From positions 1,522,001-1,586,000 of the forward strand of contig JAXRKN010000044.1 in NCBI GenBank assembly GCA_038502055.1: DNA of 64,000 nucleotides, read 5' to 3'. The notes beneath the pieces are model-generated. The model had not been told where the DNA came from. It did no database searches and saw only the letters and a program-made list of their open reading frames with translations. Of the stretch, positions 32,501-44,500 are shown in pieces. Every line of letters starts with the position of its first letter. The stretch's first letter is position 1. The DNA is from Tanytarsus gracilentus (Eukaryota; Arthropoda; Insecta; Diptera; Chironomidae). The position numbers and the translations under genes are program-made.

Positions 32501-35500
32501 GATTTGTTCCTTTGCATTTTGTACTTCATTGTCCTTGCTATTTAGATCTTGTTCGAGTTTTGCTTTAGACTCGGACAATTCAGTCACTTTTTGGCTCAAT
32601 TTGTCGAGTGAATCCTGAAATTTGACGGAACTTTCCTCAGACCTTTTGAGTGAATTTTGTAAATGATCAATTTGAAATTTATAATCGACAAGTTCGAGAC
32701 TGAGATTGTCGTGACTCTTCTTTTGCTCAATAATTTCTTCTTCTTTTTGTTGAAGCTCATTTTTGTGTTTTTGAATTAACAAATTAAAGCTCTCGACTTC
32801 AGACTTTTGAGATTCGATCGACTTTTTGAGGTTTAAAATTTCTTCGTCTCTCGAAATTATTTCACTTGATTTCTTATCAAGCTCACTTTGAAGATGCTGC
32901 AATTTTTCCTCTAATTCAGTAGCTGCCTCGCTTAGCTTTGAAAGCTCATCATTTTTAGCTTTTATTAAGTTTTGAGTTCCAACATCTGTCTTTGATAAAT
33001 TTTCAACATCAGTTTTCAGCTGCTCAATTGTTTTTTCTTTCTCGGCAATTTTCTGCATCAAAGAATTCTCGTTCGTCATCATAGAAGCAATTTTTCCTTT
33101 CGTTTGATTTTCAAGCATCGTCAACTCTTCATTTCGAGAGCTTTCAATCTCTTTCATTTCATCTTTTTGTGTCTCAATTTCTTTTGACTTGCTATCAAGT
33201 TCAGTCTCAAGTGATTCGACACGCTTCGAAAGATAAGAAATTTGATCTTTTAAAACGGCCTCCGACGCTTGATCGCCCGAAATTTTCATATCAATTTCGA
33301 TCTTCATTTCTGCCACTTTTTGGTGCAAATTTTGAATTTCATTTTCTAAACTTCCTTTAAGGCCTTCCGTGATATGTAATTGTCGAGTCTTTTCCTCGAG
33401 ATCTGCTTTGAGTTTGGCAATTTCTTCATTTTGCGATACATCTACTGTGGAATGAGAAAATTAATTAAATTAAATGATTTAAAATTTATTTGAGAAAATT
33501 ACCAAAATCTCCAGCTGCTTGTGAATTGATTGCTTTCAGTTGTTCCTCTAGCTGTGACAATCTTTTACGGAGAACAATCTGTAATATTTGAAATACAAAT
33601 TAAAAATTAAGGTTTGAAAGCTTAAAACGAAAGCTCTCATATGAACGCATATATGCAAAAACTGCCAAATGACTAAAATGGTAAACCCACATGCCTACTT
33701 CGAAAAAGCATATATTTTAAATATATGCTTTTTTGGTTAGATGAGAAACATGAAAATCTGTTAAACTAAAAATAACACTCGAATGATTTTAAAGAGAAAC
33801 TTACTTCTGTCGATTTTTTGATCTTTTTTGACCATAGAAGTGTGCGATAGAGAAAGAGATAGAATGAAAAATATACGGTTACAAAATTAATTTTACCTCA
33901 TTCTCTTCAGTCTGAGCTTGAGCTTCGTCTATTGAAAATTGAAGATCTTCCGATCTCTTCTTCTCATCTTCGAGAAGCTTTTCCAGGTGAGCGATTTTAT
34001 CTTTATGCTGTAAATTATAAAGTTAATTAGTTTAAAGTAATAAAAAATTTTAAATTAACGGTTTAATATTTAAAAATGAAATGTCAATCTGTGTCTGTGA
34101 GAAAAAACTACCCTAAATCAAAAACATCCTAAAAAAGCTCTATAAAGCTTTGAAAAGCTATTTAGGGATGAATACTTGAAATTCACGTAAACCAGCCGTT
34201 GGTAAATATCAGACAAACATTCAACCAGAAAACGTTGTGCCAACAAATCTGATTAAGAGGTCGTTTGTAAAATAAAAACCTCACAAAAAAAACATTTTTG
34301 CAAACGACTTCATAAAAAATTTAATTTAAATTTTTTTAATGTCTCTTTATTTTTTTCTCATTCAGTTAGTGAATTACAAAAATAATTCATGATGTACAAA
34401 AATAATTTCCCTAAACTCTTTTTTCAAGCCAAAGATCAAGGTAACTCGCACTCTACTTCACATCTTGTGGATGCAAAAACTTATTAAAATTTCCTCTCTT
34501 TTCAATGGGACAAATTTTGAGGAAAATTTCCAAGAAATAAAAGGAAAAATTTCAAAAAACAATTAATTTTGGGTCAGTAAAGAATTCGCAAGAATTAGTC
34601 GAAAATGCAACAAGCTAAGATAACTAAAATTTCATAGAAATTATTATGATTAATCAAGCAAAAGGTTTTTTTTTCTTTATTTAAAACTTGTTAGTTAACT
34701 GAAAAAAAATTCACATGGTAAACACATCATGGAGGATGCAATGTCGTTCATGATTGCCTGACCAGCCATTAAATTCCCTTCGAAGCTCATCAACTCCAAT
34801 GCGATTTTTGATGAAAGTCGCCCATCTTCCAATGGACTCACCATCCTCAGATCTCACTGGACTTTTCAGCTTTTTTTTTGTACAGACAGACACAGATTGA
34901 AAATTTCATCAATGCATAGAAATTTCACAATTTTTACCTGTTCAATATTTTTCTGAAAGAGAATTGTTTGAGCTGCCATTTCTTCACGATCTGTTTCACG
35001 TTCTTTTATAATTTTCTCGATATGATTTGATTTCTCCCGGAGAATATCCTAAAATAAATAATTTAGGCGATCAGGCAACTCAAAATAAATCAATTAATAT
35101 TCTGATCTGCTCCAATTAACTCATCGTAAAAATTAGCGAAAATAATCTAATCCATCGAAAAAGCTTTAAAATATTCACCACACAAAGCGAAAAGCACTCA
35201 GTCACCTCATATCCAACACATGCAGTCTCAAAGGCGCCGTCATAAGTCACCTCGGATCTCCATACTATGGAAATTATCTAATTAACTGAAATGCGATACA
35301 AAAACAACAAACATCGAGCGAGATCAAATTGAATGTGTGTAAAGCGGCAGCAGCAGAACACACCCACGCACAACTTCTTAAGCGCTAATGAAAAGAACTT
35401 TCAATGGAATGGCAAATAGAGACAGCGATACTGAATGATATATATGGGAAGGGTTTAAAAGTTATGTCACATAGTAAGTGGATGACCTTGAAATATTTTT

Positions 35501-38500
35501 TTAAAAATTATTCTAAACTTTTAAATAAGCTTGTTCCATAATTTTCAAATACTCCCCGAATTTATTCTAAAAATGCACACAAACACCCACAAAATAAAAC
35601 CACCCAACAATTGCATATTCAACAATCGAACACACTCCAGTCAATGCAAAAGTCATTATGAAAAATTGCAAATGATCTTTCGTCATCACTCATCAAGTTG
35701 TTTTTTCTTCGTGTTCAATCATTGTTAAATTCTTCATTTGCCTTTCATGCTTTGAGTTGATTTTCGGGTACTTTCGTGAGGTTCAAGATCGAATCAATTA
35801 GAGGCAAATTGAACAATCACCTTGAACTTGAGACAAAAAACAACTAACTACACACGTCAGCTTGCTGCTGCTGAGAGAAGAAAGCATGAATGGAAGTTGT
35901 ATGTGCGGTATGCGTCAATGACAAAGTTTTATGTATTTACAAAAATGGAATAAATCAATTTCGCAAACTTTATATACAGCCAAGCTCAAAAATGTAAAGA
36001 GAAAAAAATGTTTATTGTCAATTTAAATAAAATCGAAAGTGAAATTGTGAGTTGTTGGATTAGTTTTATGATTTTAGTACTCTCTTCGACACCGAAACCT
36101 TTCAATTCATTCACTCAATAGGCAACAAAAAGCTTTTAACGGAGCAAATCTTCAAATAAACTCAAAAAAAAAATTCTACCTGCAACGAAAACGAAGTTTT
36201 TGGGGTTGACGTTGCTGATAATTGTGTCTTATTTAAGGTCGATAGTCGCTATAAAAAATTCAAAAAAATATTAATCTAATCAGTCATGTTAGTGATTATC
36301 GAGGAGAGGGCAAAAAAAACTTTAAATTAACGCAGAAAAAAAGAAGCTCAAGCAACCCCATAGTGTGGTACCTTCTGTGTTGCGTTCATTCGAAGCTTTG
36401 ACGTATTCGTTGATGTCATGCTGCCAAGGGTCAAATTTGAAAAGAGCGATTCTTGTGAGTTTTGACGTGAAAGTCGGAACTTTCTTGCGAGCGGAGAAAT
36501 TTCAACTTTAGCTGCCGGCACGAAGAGTCCGTGATTTGGTTCGCATTTAAAGTATCTGTGGGATATTTAGAATATATTTAAATAATTTAATTATTTAAAT
36601 GTAATTCAAATCACCTCTGTCCGCTAACTGATCCATCATTCTTGCCGACGGCTTCATCAAACTCAACTCCACACCAGATACCCGATGCAAAGTTAGGCTC
36701 GCCCTTGTATCTCAACACTCCTACTTTACTGCCTGCAGCGCTTTTAACAATAACCCGATCATTGACTTCTGGTGTGAGTTCTAAAAGGATGAAAATAATT
36801 ATAATTAAAATTCAATCAACTCTTAATTTGAAAGTAACAACTTGATCCTTTTGTAGTGCTGGTAACACTCTGTGTCGGGGATGTGTTGCCCGAAGACATT
36901 CGTAATGGTGAACTCATCGAGCGAAAACTCGAGTCCATACTGAATGGAGTCTCTGGTGTCAATGGCTCACGTGTCAAGCGTGTTAGACGTGAGAAAATAC
37001 CCTTTTTGGGTTCGCACTGGAAATATCGCTTTCCCGAAACAGCTCCATCATTTTTGCCTAAAATCACAATCTTTCTAGCTCTTTCTTTTTATCAAAACTC
37101 ATTCTCTCCTAACCTTCTGGCTCATCTAAAACAATTCCAGCCCAATCGCCGGGCGCAAAGTGAACTTCGCCTATGAAAGTTATTCGACCTGATTTTACAC
37201 CTCCAACGTACACACGCTGACCGATCATAAAGCTATCGGTGTCTATCGTTAAGTCACCACCATGATCTGTAAGAGATTAATTCACATATTTTTTTTCTCT
37301 ATCTTGCATTGAAATTTATTTGATTTATGTTAGCTCTATTAATTTATTATCTTATCTTTTGTGCCCTTTAAAAAAAGTTGGTTGTTCCGACTCAAGGTTA
37401 ATTGTGTCTTTAATCTTCTTAAAAGGTAAATTTACTTTTAGTTGATTTCGGATTAATTTACTTTTCAGTTCCGTCAAAACATTTGCACATTACTGTCAAG
37501 ACAATCACCAAAAAAAGAGAGACTCAAAAATGTATAAAAAAAATGATTGATTTAATGATTTTCGAATAAAATGAAAATTTGTTAAAAATTTTTATGACAG
37601 ATAAGCGGATTTTTAGCATTCTTCACCTCCTCACTTCCATCATTAGCCAAAGTTAGAATGATTCTTACCAATTTTTAGAGTTAAACTCATTAATCAAACT
37701 CGTCGAACGTATGAATGGAATTATTTATTAAGTTTCATACGACATGCGACGGAGTTGATTGTTAAATTAAGTGTTAGATGAAATATTTTTTTTTGCGCAA
37801 ATTGTTAACAAAACTTGTTTACATATTATGCGATAAATCAGATTAAAAACCGCAAGACACCTCTAACAATTGTTTGTGTGTGTAACATTACCTGAGCTCG
37901 ATCGTCTGCCTGTCGCCTCAAAGAAGTCAGGCGAAACAGAGGAGACGCCACCTTTTGGTTGTTGTGTGTGTCGGGTGTTGGTGCAATTTTTTTTAAATTA
38001 AAACATTCACAAATGATGTTGATTTTTATGGGATTTATATGAGGAATTTTTGAGGGTCGTGCAGGGAGTGCAAAAAAAAATACAAAAAACAAATCAAACT
38101 AAATTCTAATTAATCATCGCCATTAATACCCACTTGAACTTTTACGATCTGGCGAATATTTAAACAAACGAAAAGAGTCGGGTGATTTGGATTTTGAGGA
38201 GCGCGATCCAAGTCCATAGCGATCATTGTATAAATCGTTTTCGCTTTCTTCGCTTACATCTAAAATAATGAGGTTTTTTTTCAAGCCACACCATGACAAA
38301 TATTTTTTTACAGCATGCATGGAGACACAAAATGCATGAAATAAGCAATAAAATAAATTCCATAAAATGAGTTGCTGCTGTGCATATTTATGCATGGATA
38401 AAAGGGCGGATTTAAAATTTGTAAAATAAACAATTTTTTTTATATTCTTAAAATAGTAAAATAAATTTCCGAAAATGCACAAAATAATTTTGCAAATCCT

Positions 38501-41500
38501 TCTTCACATCAGATTTTCAAATTCTTGATGATCTAAAATGCATAAACTTCATAGCTGTGAGAAAAATAAAAAAAAAATGTTTCAAAACCCACACGTGGGT
38601 GTTGCCGTGTAACCCACTTGTAACAGATCAGTATTGGAAATGTAACATGGGGAAGTCCTATGAAGAAGCCTTGGAGAAGCCAAAAGGGAAGCCTTATGGA
38701 AAATATTTCTCAATTATGTTACATTTCCCACTGTGTTTCATTTTCCACCATGTTCCATTTTTCACTATGTTCCATTTTCCATTGTGTTTCATTTTCCATT
38801 GTGTTTCATTTTCCATTGTGTTCCATTTTCCACTGTGTTCCATTTTCCACTGTGTTTCATTTTCAATTATGTTCCATTTCCCACTATGTTCCATTTTCCA
38901 CTGTGTTTCATTTTCCACTGTGTTTCATTTTCCATTATGTTTCATTTTCACCATGTTCAATTTTCCACTATGTTCCATTTTCCACTATGTTTCATTTTCC
39001 ACTATGTTCCATTTTCCACTGTGTTACATTTTCCACAGTGTTTCATTTTCAGATCCATGCCAATCGATTCCTGGTCAAATTCCGAGTTCAACGACATACA
39101 TGAAGCCATACTTTTAAAAAATGGACATTAGTGGCATTCCTTGGACACTCCTGGCCGGCCGTGACGGTCATTCTTCAAAAATCATCAATGCTAATCAATT
39201 CCTGATGCAATTACGAGTTCAACGAGGTACATGAAGCCATACTTTTAAAAAATGGACATTAGGGGCACTACTGGCCGGCCGTGATGGACATTGGTGGCAC
39301 TCTTGGATGGCCATGATAGACATTCCTCAAATATCATCAATGCCTTTCGATTCCTGATACAAATACGAGTTCAACGACATACATGAAGCCATATAACAGG
39401 AAATTTGTGTGAAAAATGGCATTTAGGGCTGTCCATGGCACGACCTGTGGTCATGACCCTCATAATTCCTAAAATGGCCGAATCTAAATTCATAGACCTA
39501 CCATTTGGCGAAAACTAGAAGTCTCTAGCTATCTCAGGAGCCGAGATCTAGAAGGAACAGACAGACGGACGGACGGACGGACGGACGGACGGAAATAGGC
39601 GCATATAAGTGTTACACCACTTCGTGGGTTACACTAAAAACAAGTTCCGGCGTCTTTTCGTGGGTGTCTAATTGGCATAAGACACGATAGTTACATACGT
39701 TGAACTATCAAAACAAAAAGTAGTTCAAACTAAGTCGCAACAATGTTTTCAAAGTTAGACTGAGGGTGTGAGAGATCGATTTCCATTTTAAAAGTGTTTT
39801 TCAATTGATGCATTTAGCAAAAAGAAGTTGTTAACAGCTTCATAAAAATATAAATCTCAAAAAAATGAAAGTAATAAAAATTGACAGTTATTGGGTAATT
39901 TTGACGACGTCTACACAATTAATGTCGCTGAAGGCGAAAGAAAGATTTAAGACATTTTCATCTGGAGGATGCAGAAGCCATTAATATTTCTTTTAATTTA
40001 CACACGCGAAATTCTTAAATAAATTCGGGGATGATTTTTGGTCATCGGTAGCTAAACGCCTTTGCACAATTCTTATAAATCTCAACCAGTTTTTAAGAGA
40101 TTTAAGAGGTCAGAACATGCTTACGATATTGTGTGGTGGTCTCACAGCTATTTCATTTTATAGCCAAAAGTGTGTCCAATAAAATCTCAAATTACCTGGC
40201 AAATAATGCATTATGATTTTAAAGTCGTCACTTATTCGTTTCATTTTGTCGCTTTTTGTGGAGTTAATTTTGCTCGCCTGCGAATGTTTTTGTAGGTTAA
40301 TTTTTATAGAAGCATTCAGAGAAAGTATTCACACTCATTCGACACACACACTCGATACTCAAACTTTATTAAAATTCGAAAACTTTTTGAAGTCAGACAA
40401 TAAAGAGTTTATTTAAGTTATGCCACTGCACATTATGCTAATTATTTTTTTCCCCCTTGGTGATTATTCAAGCAATTTTACATCAAGTACATTCAACTCG
40501 TCGCGAGCCATGAAATCAGAAGAACATCAATAACTGGAAATCTTCAATAAATATCGAATACAGTTAATTAATAGCAGATTCTTGAGACCAAAGAGCAAGA
40601 TTTTGTAATTACGGTTGAATAGCCATCGTCATCCAACGCACTAAGAAACTCATTAATTTTGGCGGTTATTTAAAACACTTCCGATGAGATTTCTAAGCAT
40701 ATGTTTAACATGATAAGTTAATGTCAATTTTAAAAAGCCCTAAAACAATCGAGATGAATTTAAAAGACTTTTAATTTTATTTTTCCTTTTTTGGCGGACA
40801 ATTGAAACACTGAATTAATTGAAATTATCACGCAACATTTTATCTCTGTTCAGTTTAGCAAAGCAACTGTTTTTATTTATGACAAATTACTTTAATCGAT
40901 TATAGGTCGTGCAAAAAGAATTAATTATTACACATTTGCATTAATCTCATTGCATCACCATCAAAAACACCGAGAGAGTGATCAACTCGGCACATTCATT
41001 GAATAATTTTTCATTTATTAATTGAAATTGACACTTTTTGCTCAAGCTTTATAGGTGATTTGAAAAATGATATTTAAAAGCCGTGATATCATTTCAATTA
41101 CCATTTATGGCTCATTTAAATTACTATTTGCAAAAGCAAGAAAATAAAAGAATCGCTTTAATTGAGATTCACTGATTTTTATAGTCTTTGCAATTCTTCT
41201 TTATTTTTTATCACCTCATGTCTTGACATGGTGTTTTGTATTTGAAGACGAGAGACACACTGACTCTGGTCAGAGGATAAAAGATTTCATAGCCCATTAA
41301 CCTTATTTGAATTTTATTTGATTTCGATGCACGTGGTATTGTGTGAGAAAAAAAAGATTTGCTTAGGAATCACGTAGCTCACTTATAAAAGTCACCTTTC
41401 GGTTGTTATTTGAGAAGAGTGAAAAAATGTTAATTAAAGAGGTCAATTTGGACATTCAGGGATATTCAAATAACTTTTTTTAATTCTATAAGTGAAATTT

Positions 41501-44500
41501 TTAACCCCTAACTACCACCCCGAACTTCTCGAACATCAAAATATTTCATCAGAACGATTGTCTTGCTTATTTACATTAGACAATAAATTCGTAGAATTAA
41601 GCTTCAACTCAGTCACGGTCATGGACGAATGTTGTTGTTTTTTTTTTGGAGAAATATAGGTTCTTCATAACAGTCAGCGGTTTCTCTCACAACACCCACG
41701 ACTAATAAAATATTTTATTTACATTGTTCTCATCGCAGCGAAATAACAACAACGATTATTTGTTGAAACTTCTTTGGATCGTGTCAGATAGAGTTTTTCG
41801 TTAGAACAGCAGCGATGAAAAATTTAATACAAAGTTAACTTTCAGTCCCAATTGACGTCAGCAAAGTTTATTACAGATAATTTTGGAAAAATTTAATACT
41901 TAACAACTCAAATGTCTTTTTAATATCTATTGCGCATATGGCGAAATTCAAACCTGATCATGAGTCATGGCTGAGTAAATCACACGATCGAGATATGAGG
42001 AAAAAACGTCTCAATCTTTTTTCTATTGCGGTTATTTGGTGCGAGGCACCTAGTCTGTCGAGAATTGAATTTCTTAAATTCTTTCATCTCAAAAAATATG
42101 TGGAAAACGAGTCATAACTCTACGGAAATTTGTTTCAACAAATCGACAGACCTATCTAGAAAATGTTTGCTAATAGATCGAGTTAACAAAAGAGGCGATT
42201 CTCGGTAAATTTTTATTAATACATTCCATATCTGTTTCGGACCAAAACACGATCACGAAAATATATTCTCGACTTACAGAATTACGCATTTTTTTCTTTT
42301 TCTACTACTGAATCATCAAATTGTTTTATTTGATCAAAACTCTCAATAAATTGAGTGTAAATAGCCATCAATTGTCCATATATAAACTTGACCTTAAAAT
42401 AGCTGCATTTTTCACTTATTCTACACTTTTGTGTTTCTCACGAATCGAAAAATGTTTTCGTATTAATTTAATTTAAATTGGCGTTAATTTTGAATTTGAC
42501 AATAAATTCGAGAATTCAACCTCAAGTCATTTCGAACATAGTTCCGGTAGAGAAGGTAAATCACACGTGATTAATTGACATTTACATTGATTTATCGAGA
42601 TCGCATCTCAGATTTTGATTGTAAAATTTGCATGGGCGGCGAGTTGTGACTTACAATTTTCATTTAAAGTGAAGTCTGTCAAGTGAATTGAAACAAATAA
42701 ATTTAATAATTTCTAGGTAGGGAAAATGGAACTTTGCAAGCTTCAAACAGTCACGATCAAGTTTAAAGTTTTCACTGCTATTAAAATCGAGAAGACATTC
42801 CATGTATGGCACGACTCACGAGATATTAAATTTCTCACAATAATTCTAAATAAATTGTGATCCTAATTGGTGATTTTTTGTTTTATAAATTAATTAGCGA
42901 AAAAGATTAATTTGACTTTAAAATTGTCGGCTTCCTGTGCCGAATGACAATTTGTTCTTTGATCTTTTTTTTCGAAAATCTGCACACAAAACACCTAAAA
43001 AGATTTAAATTTACGATCTCAATCGAGAATTTCCCACATTCTTGTGAAATATAATAAATGGATTAAAATTCGGCATTCATCTTGTAACTTTTGTATTTCG
43101 ACCCACACTTTAAAATTATTATTTTTGGCAAACTTTCCTTTTCATGCGATCCATTTTATCTCTTTAAAAGTTTCAATTGTCTTTTAAGTTACTTCAGCTT
43201 TCACGACTGTCAAAAAAATTCTTCGAAAATTACAAGGCCCATAAAATACGCATATTAAGACATGCACCATTAAGGAAATTATCGTGCTCTAAATTTAGTA
43301 ATTTATGATCGTGCATCAAAGGATTTCATTAAGTCGAATAGTTAAACTTTTAAATCCACTTCCGAACTCTCTCGAGTGCGATGACAACCCATTCAAAATA
43401 TATGATGTCTAACAATAAACGTGATGACTACGGAACTTCCCACATTGTGTTCGAAGCACAATAGAGAAGCTTTTCCGTGACCTCAACGAATGCAATTATT
43501 GATGCATTTTAGCAGATATGCCTTTTTGAATAAATTTTAGAGCTCATGAAAAATTCATAACACAGGAGAATTGAATAAATTTTGCGTGTACTTCGCTAAC
43601 GTAGAAGAAAAATCTTCATCCTTGTGTCGAGTGACATTAGAAAAAGGCCAAAACTTTCGAATCATGTCTTGGAAAACATAAAAATATGTCAATTAATTTC
43701 TTGCACAGTTTTTGCGTGTACAATTAACTTTCATTTCCACAAGCAGCATTTTTGAGCTTAGAAACTTTTATTGTCGCTCGCATGAGAGAGTTTTGTGGCA
43801 CTTCATAATGTCTAATCTAATTTAATTGAAAAATATTTTCGAGATAAGTTTTTGAAGGAATTTTGTTTTGATAACAACTCGCGAGTACTTGAAAATGTAT
43901 TTCTAGTTTTTGAAATAATTTTTATTTTTATAGATAAACTTATGGTTTTTTCCAGCAATTTCATACAATATTGAGCTTTTTAGAAAGATTTTAAAAGACT
44001 TTCAACATTACAATTAGCCTAAATGAACTTTAAATTTTAACAGTTTTTTGTTCTCGGACGTTCAAATTTTTTTATCCTAGACATCAATATTAGGATTACA
44101 AATTGTTGCTTGATATTTTTGATATGTTGTATGAAAACGTGATGAATTCTCCCACTTGCTGTTGATGAATATTTATGAAAAATATCTCACGCAGAGCTCC
44201 GTTTCTCTTCTTTAATTTGAGATATTTTATTTAATTTTTGGGCACTCCTCTCATAGTTAAAATCATTAAAATGTTTCCATTAAAAGTTCGATCCTAAATT
44301 TGTTGGTTCGATCACTTTTTCGATATAAGTTCGATCATTTTATATTAATTAAATTTAATTTTTTTATGGAAATTTTAATGCAGAATGATAAGTAATGGAA
44401 TTATTTGGAGTAATAAAGTTGCTTGTTTGTTGTCTTTTTAAATAATTTATTAGGGTTTTTTAATTTTAAGTTTGTGTTTGAAAGTAAATTTTTAAAAATA

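Larger units (their letters stand above)
38571..39670 (+). mobile_element. Repetitive element copy 1, non-coding, with internal minisatellite
   Basis: The left end (AAAATGTTTCAAAACC, then GTGTAACCCACTT and CAGTATTGGAAA) and the right part (AAATTTGTGTGAAAAATGG, CGACCTGTGGTCAT, GGCGAAAAC, AAGTGTTAC) are both found in copy 2 at 44620-45290 in the opposite orientation. The ends partly mirror each other (GTGTAACCCAC on the left, GTGGGTTACAC on the right), suggesting terminal inverted repeats. Inside lie a 17-bp minisatellite, then three tandem units of roughly 150 bp sharing CGATTCCTGAT, ACGAGTTCAACGA and ACATGAAGCCATA, then an ACGG microsatellite. No transposase is seen. It lies in intron 1 of the CLIP gene; the outer limits are approximate. 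Confidence 0.75.

Noticed and set aside
30261..33360. Plus-strand ORFs over the large CLIP exon
   Set aside because: They are reverse-strand shadows of the coiled-coil coding sequence.
34711..34893. 60-codon minus-strand ORF in a CLIP intron, with a GATG|GTGAGT donor-like site inside
   Set aside because: No splice combination keeps the CLIP frame, and no family similarity was recognised. It could be an alternative exon only if transcripts show it.
38557..39131. Three overlapping Phe/His/Cys-rich ORFs in all plus-strand frames and one Trp/Lys-rich ORF on the minus strand
   Set aside because: They are produced by the stop-free 17-bp minisatellite, whose length is not a multiple of three. There is no promoter or splice support.
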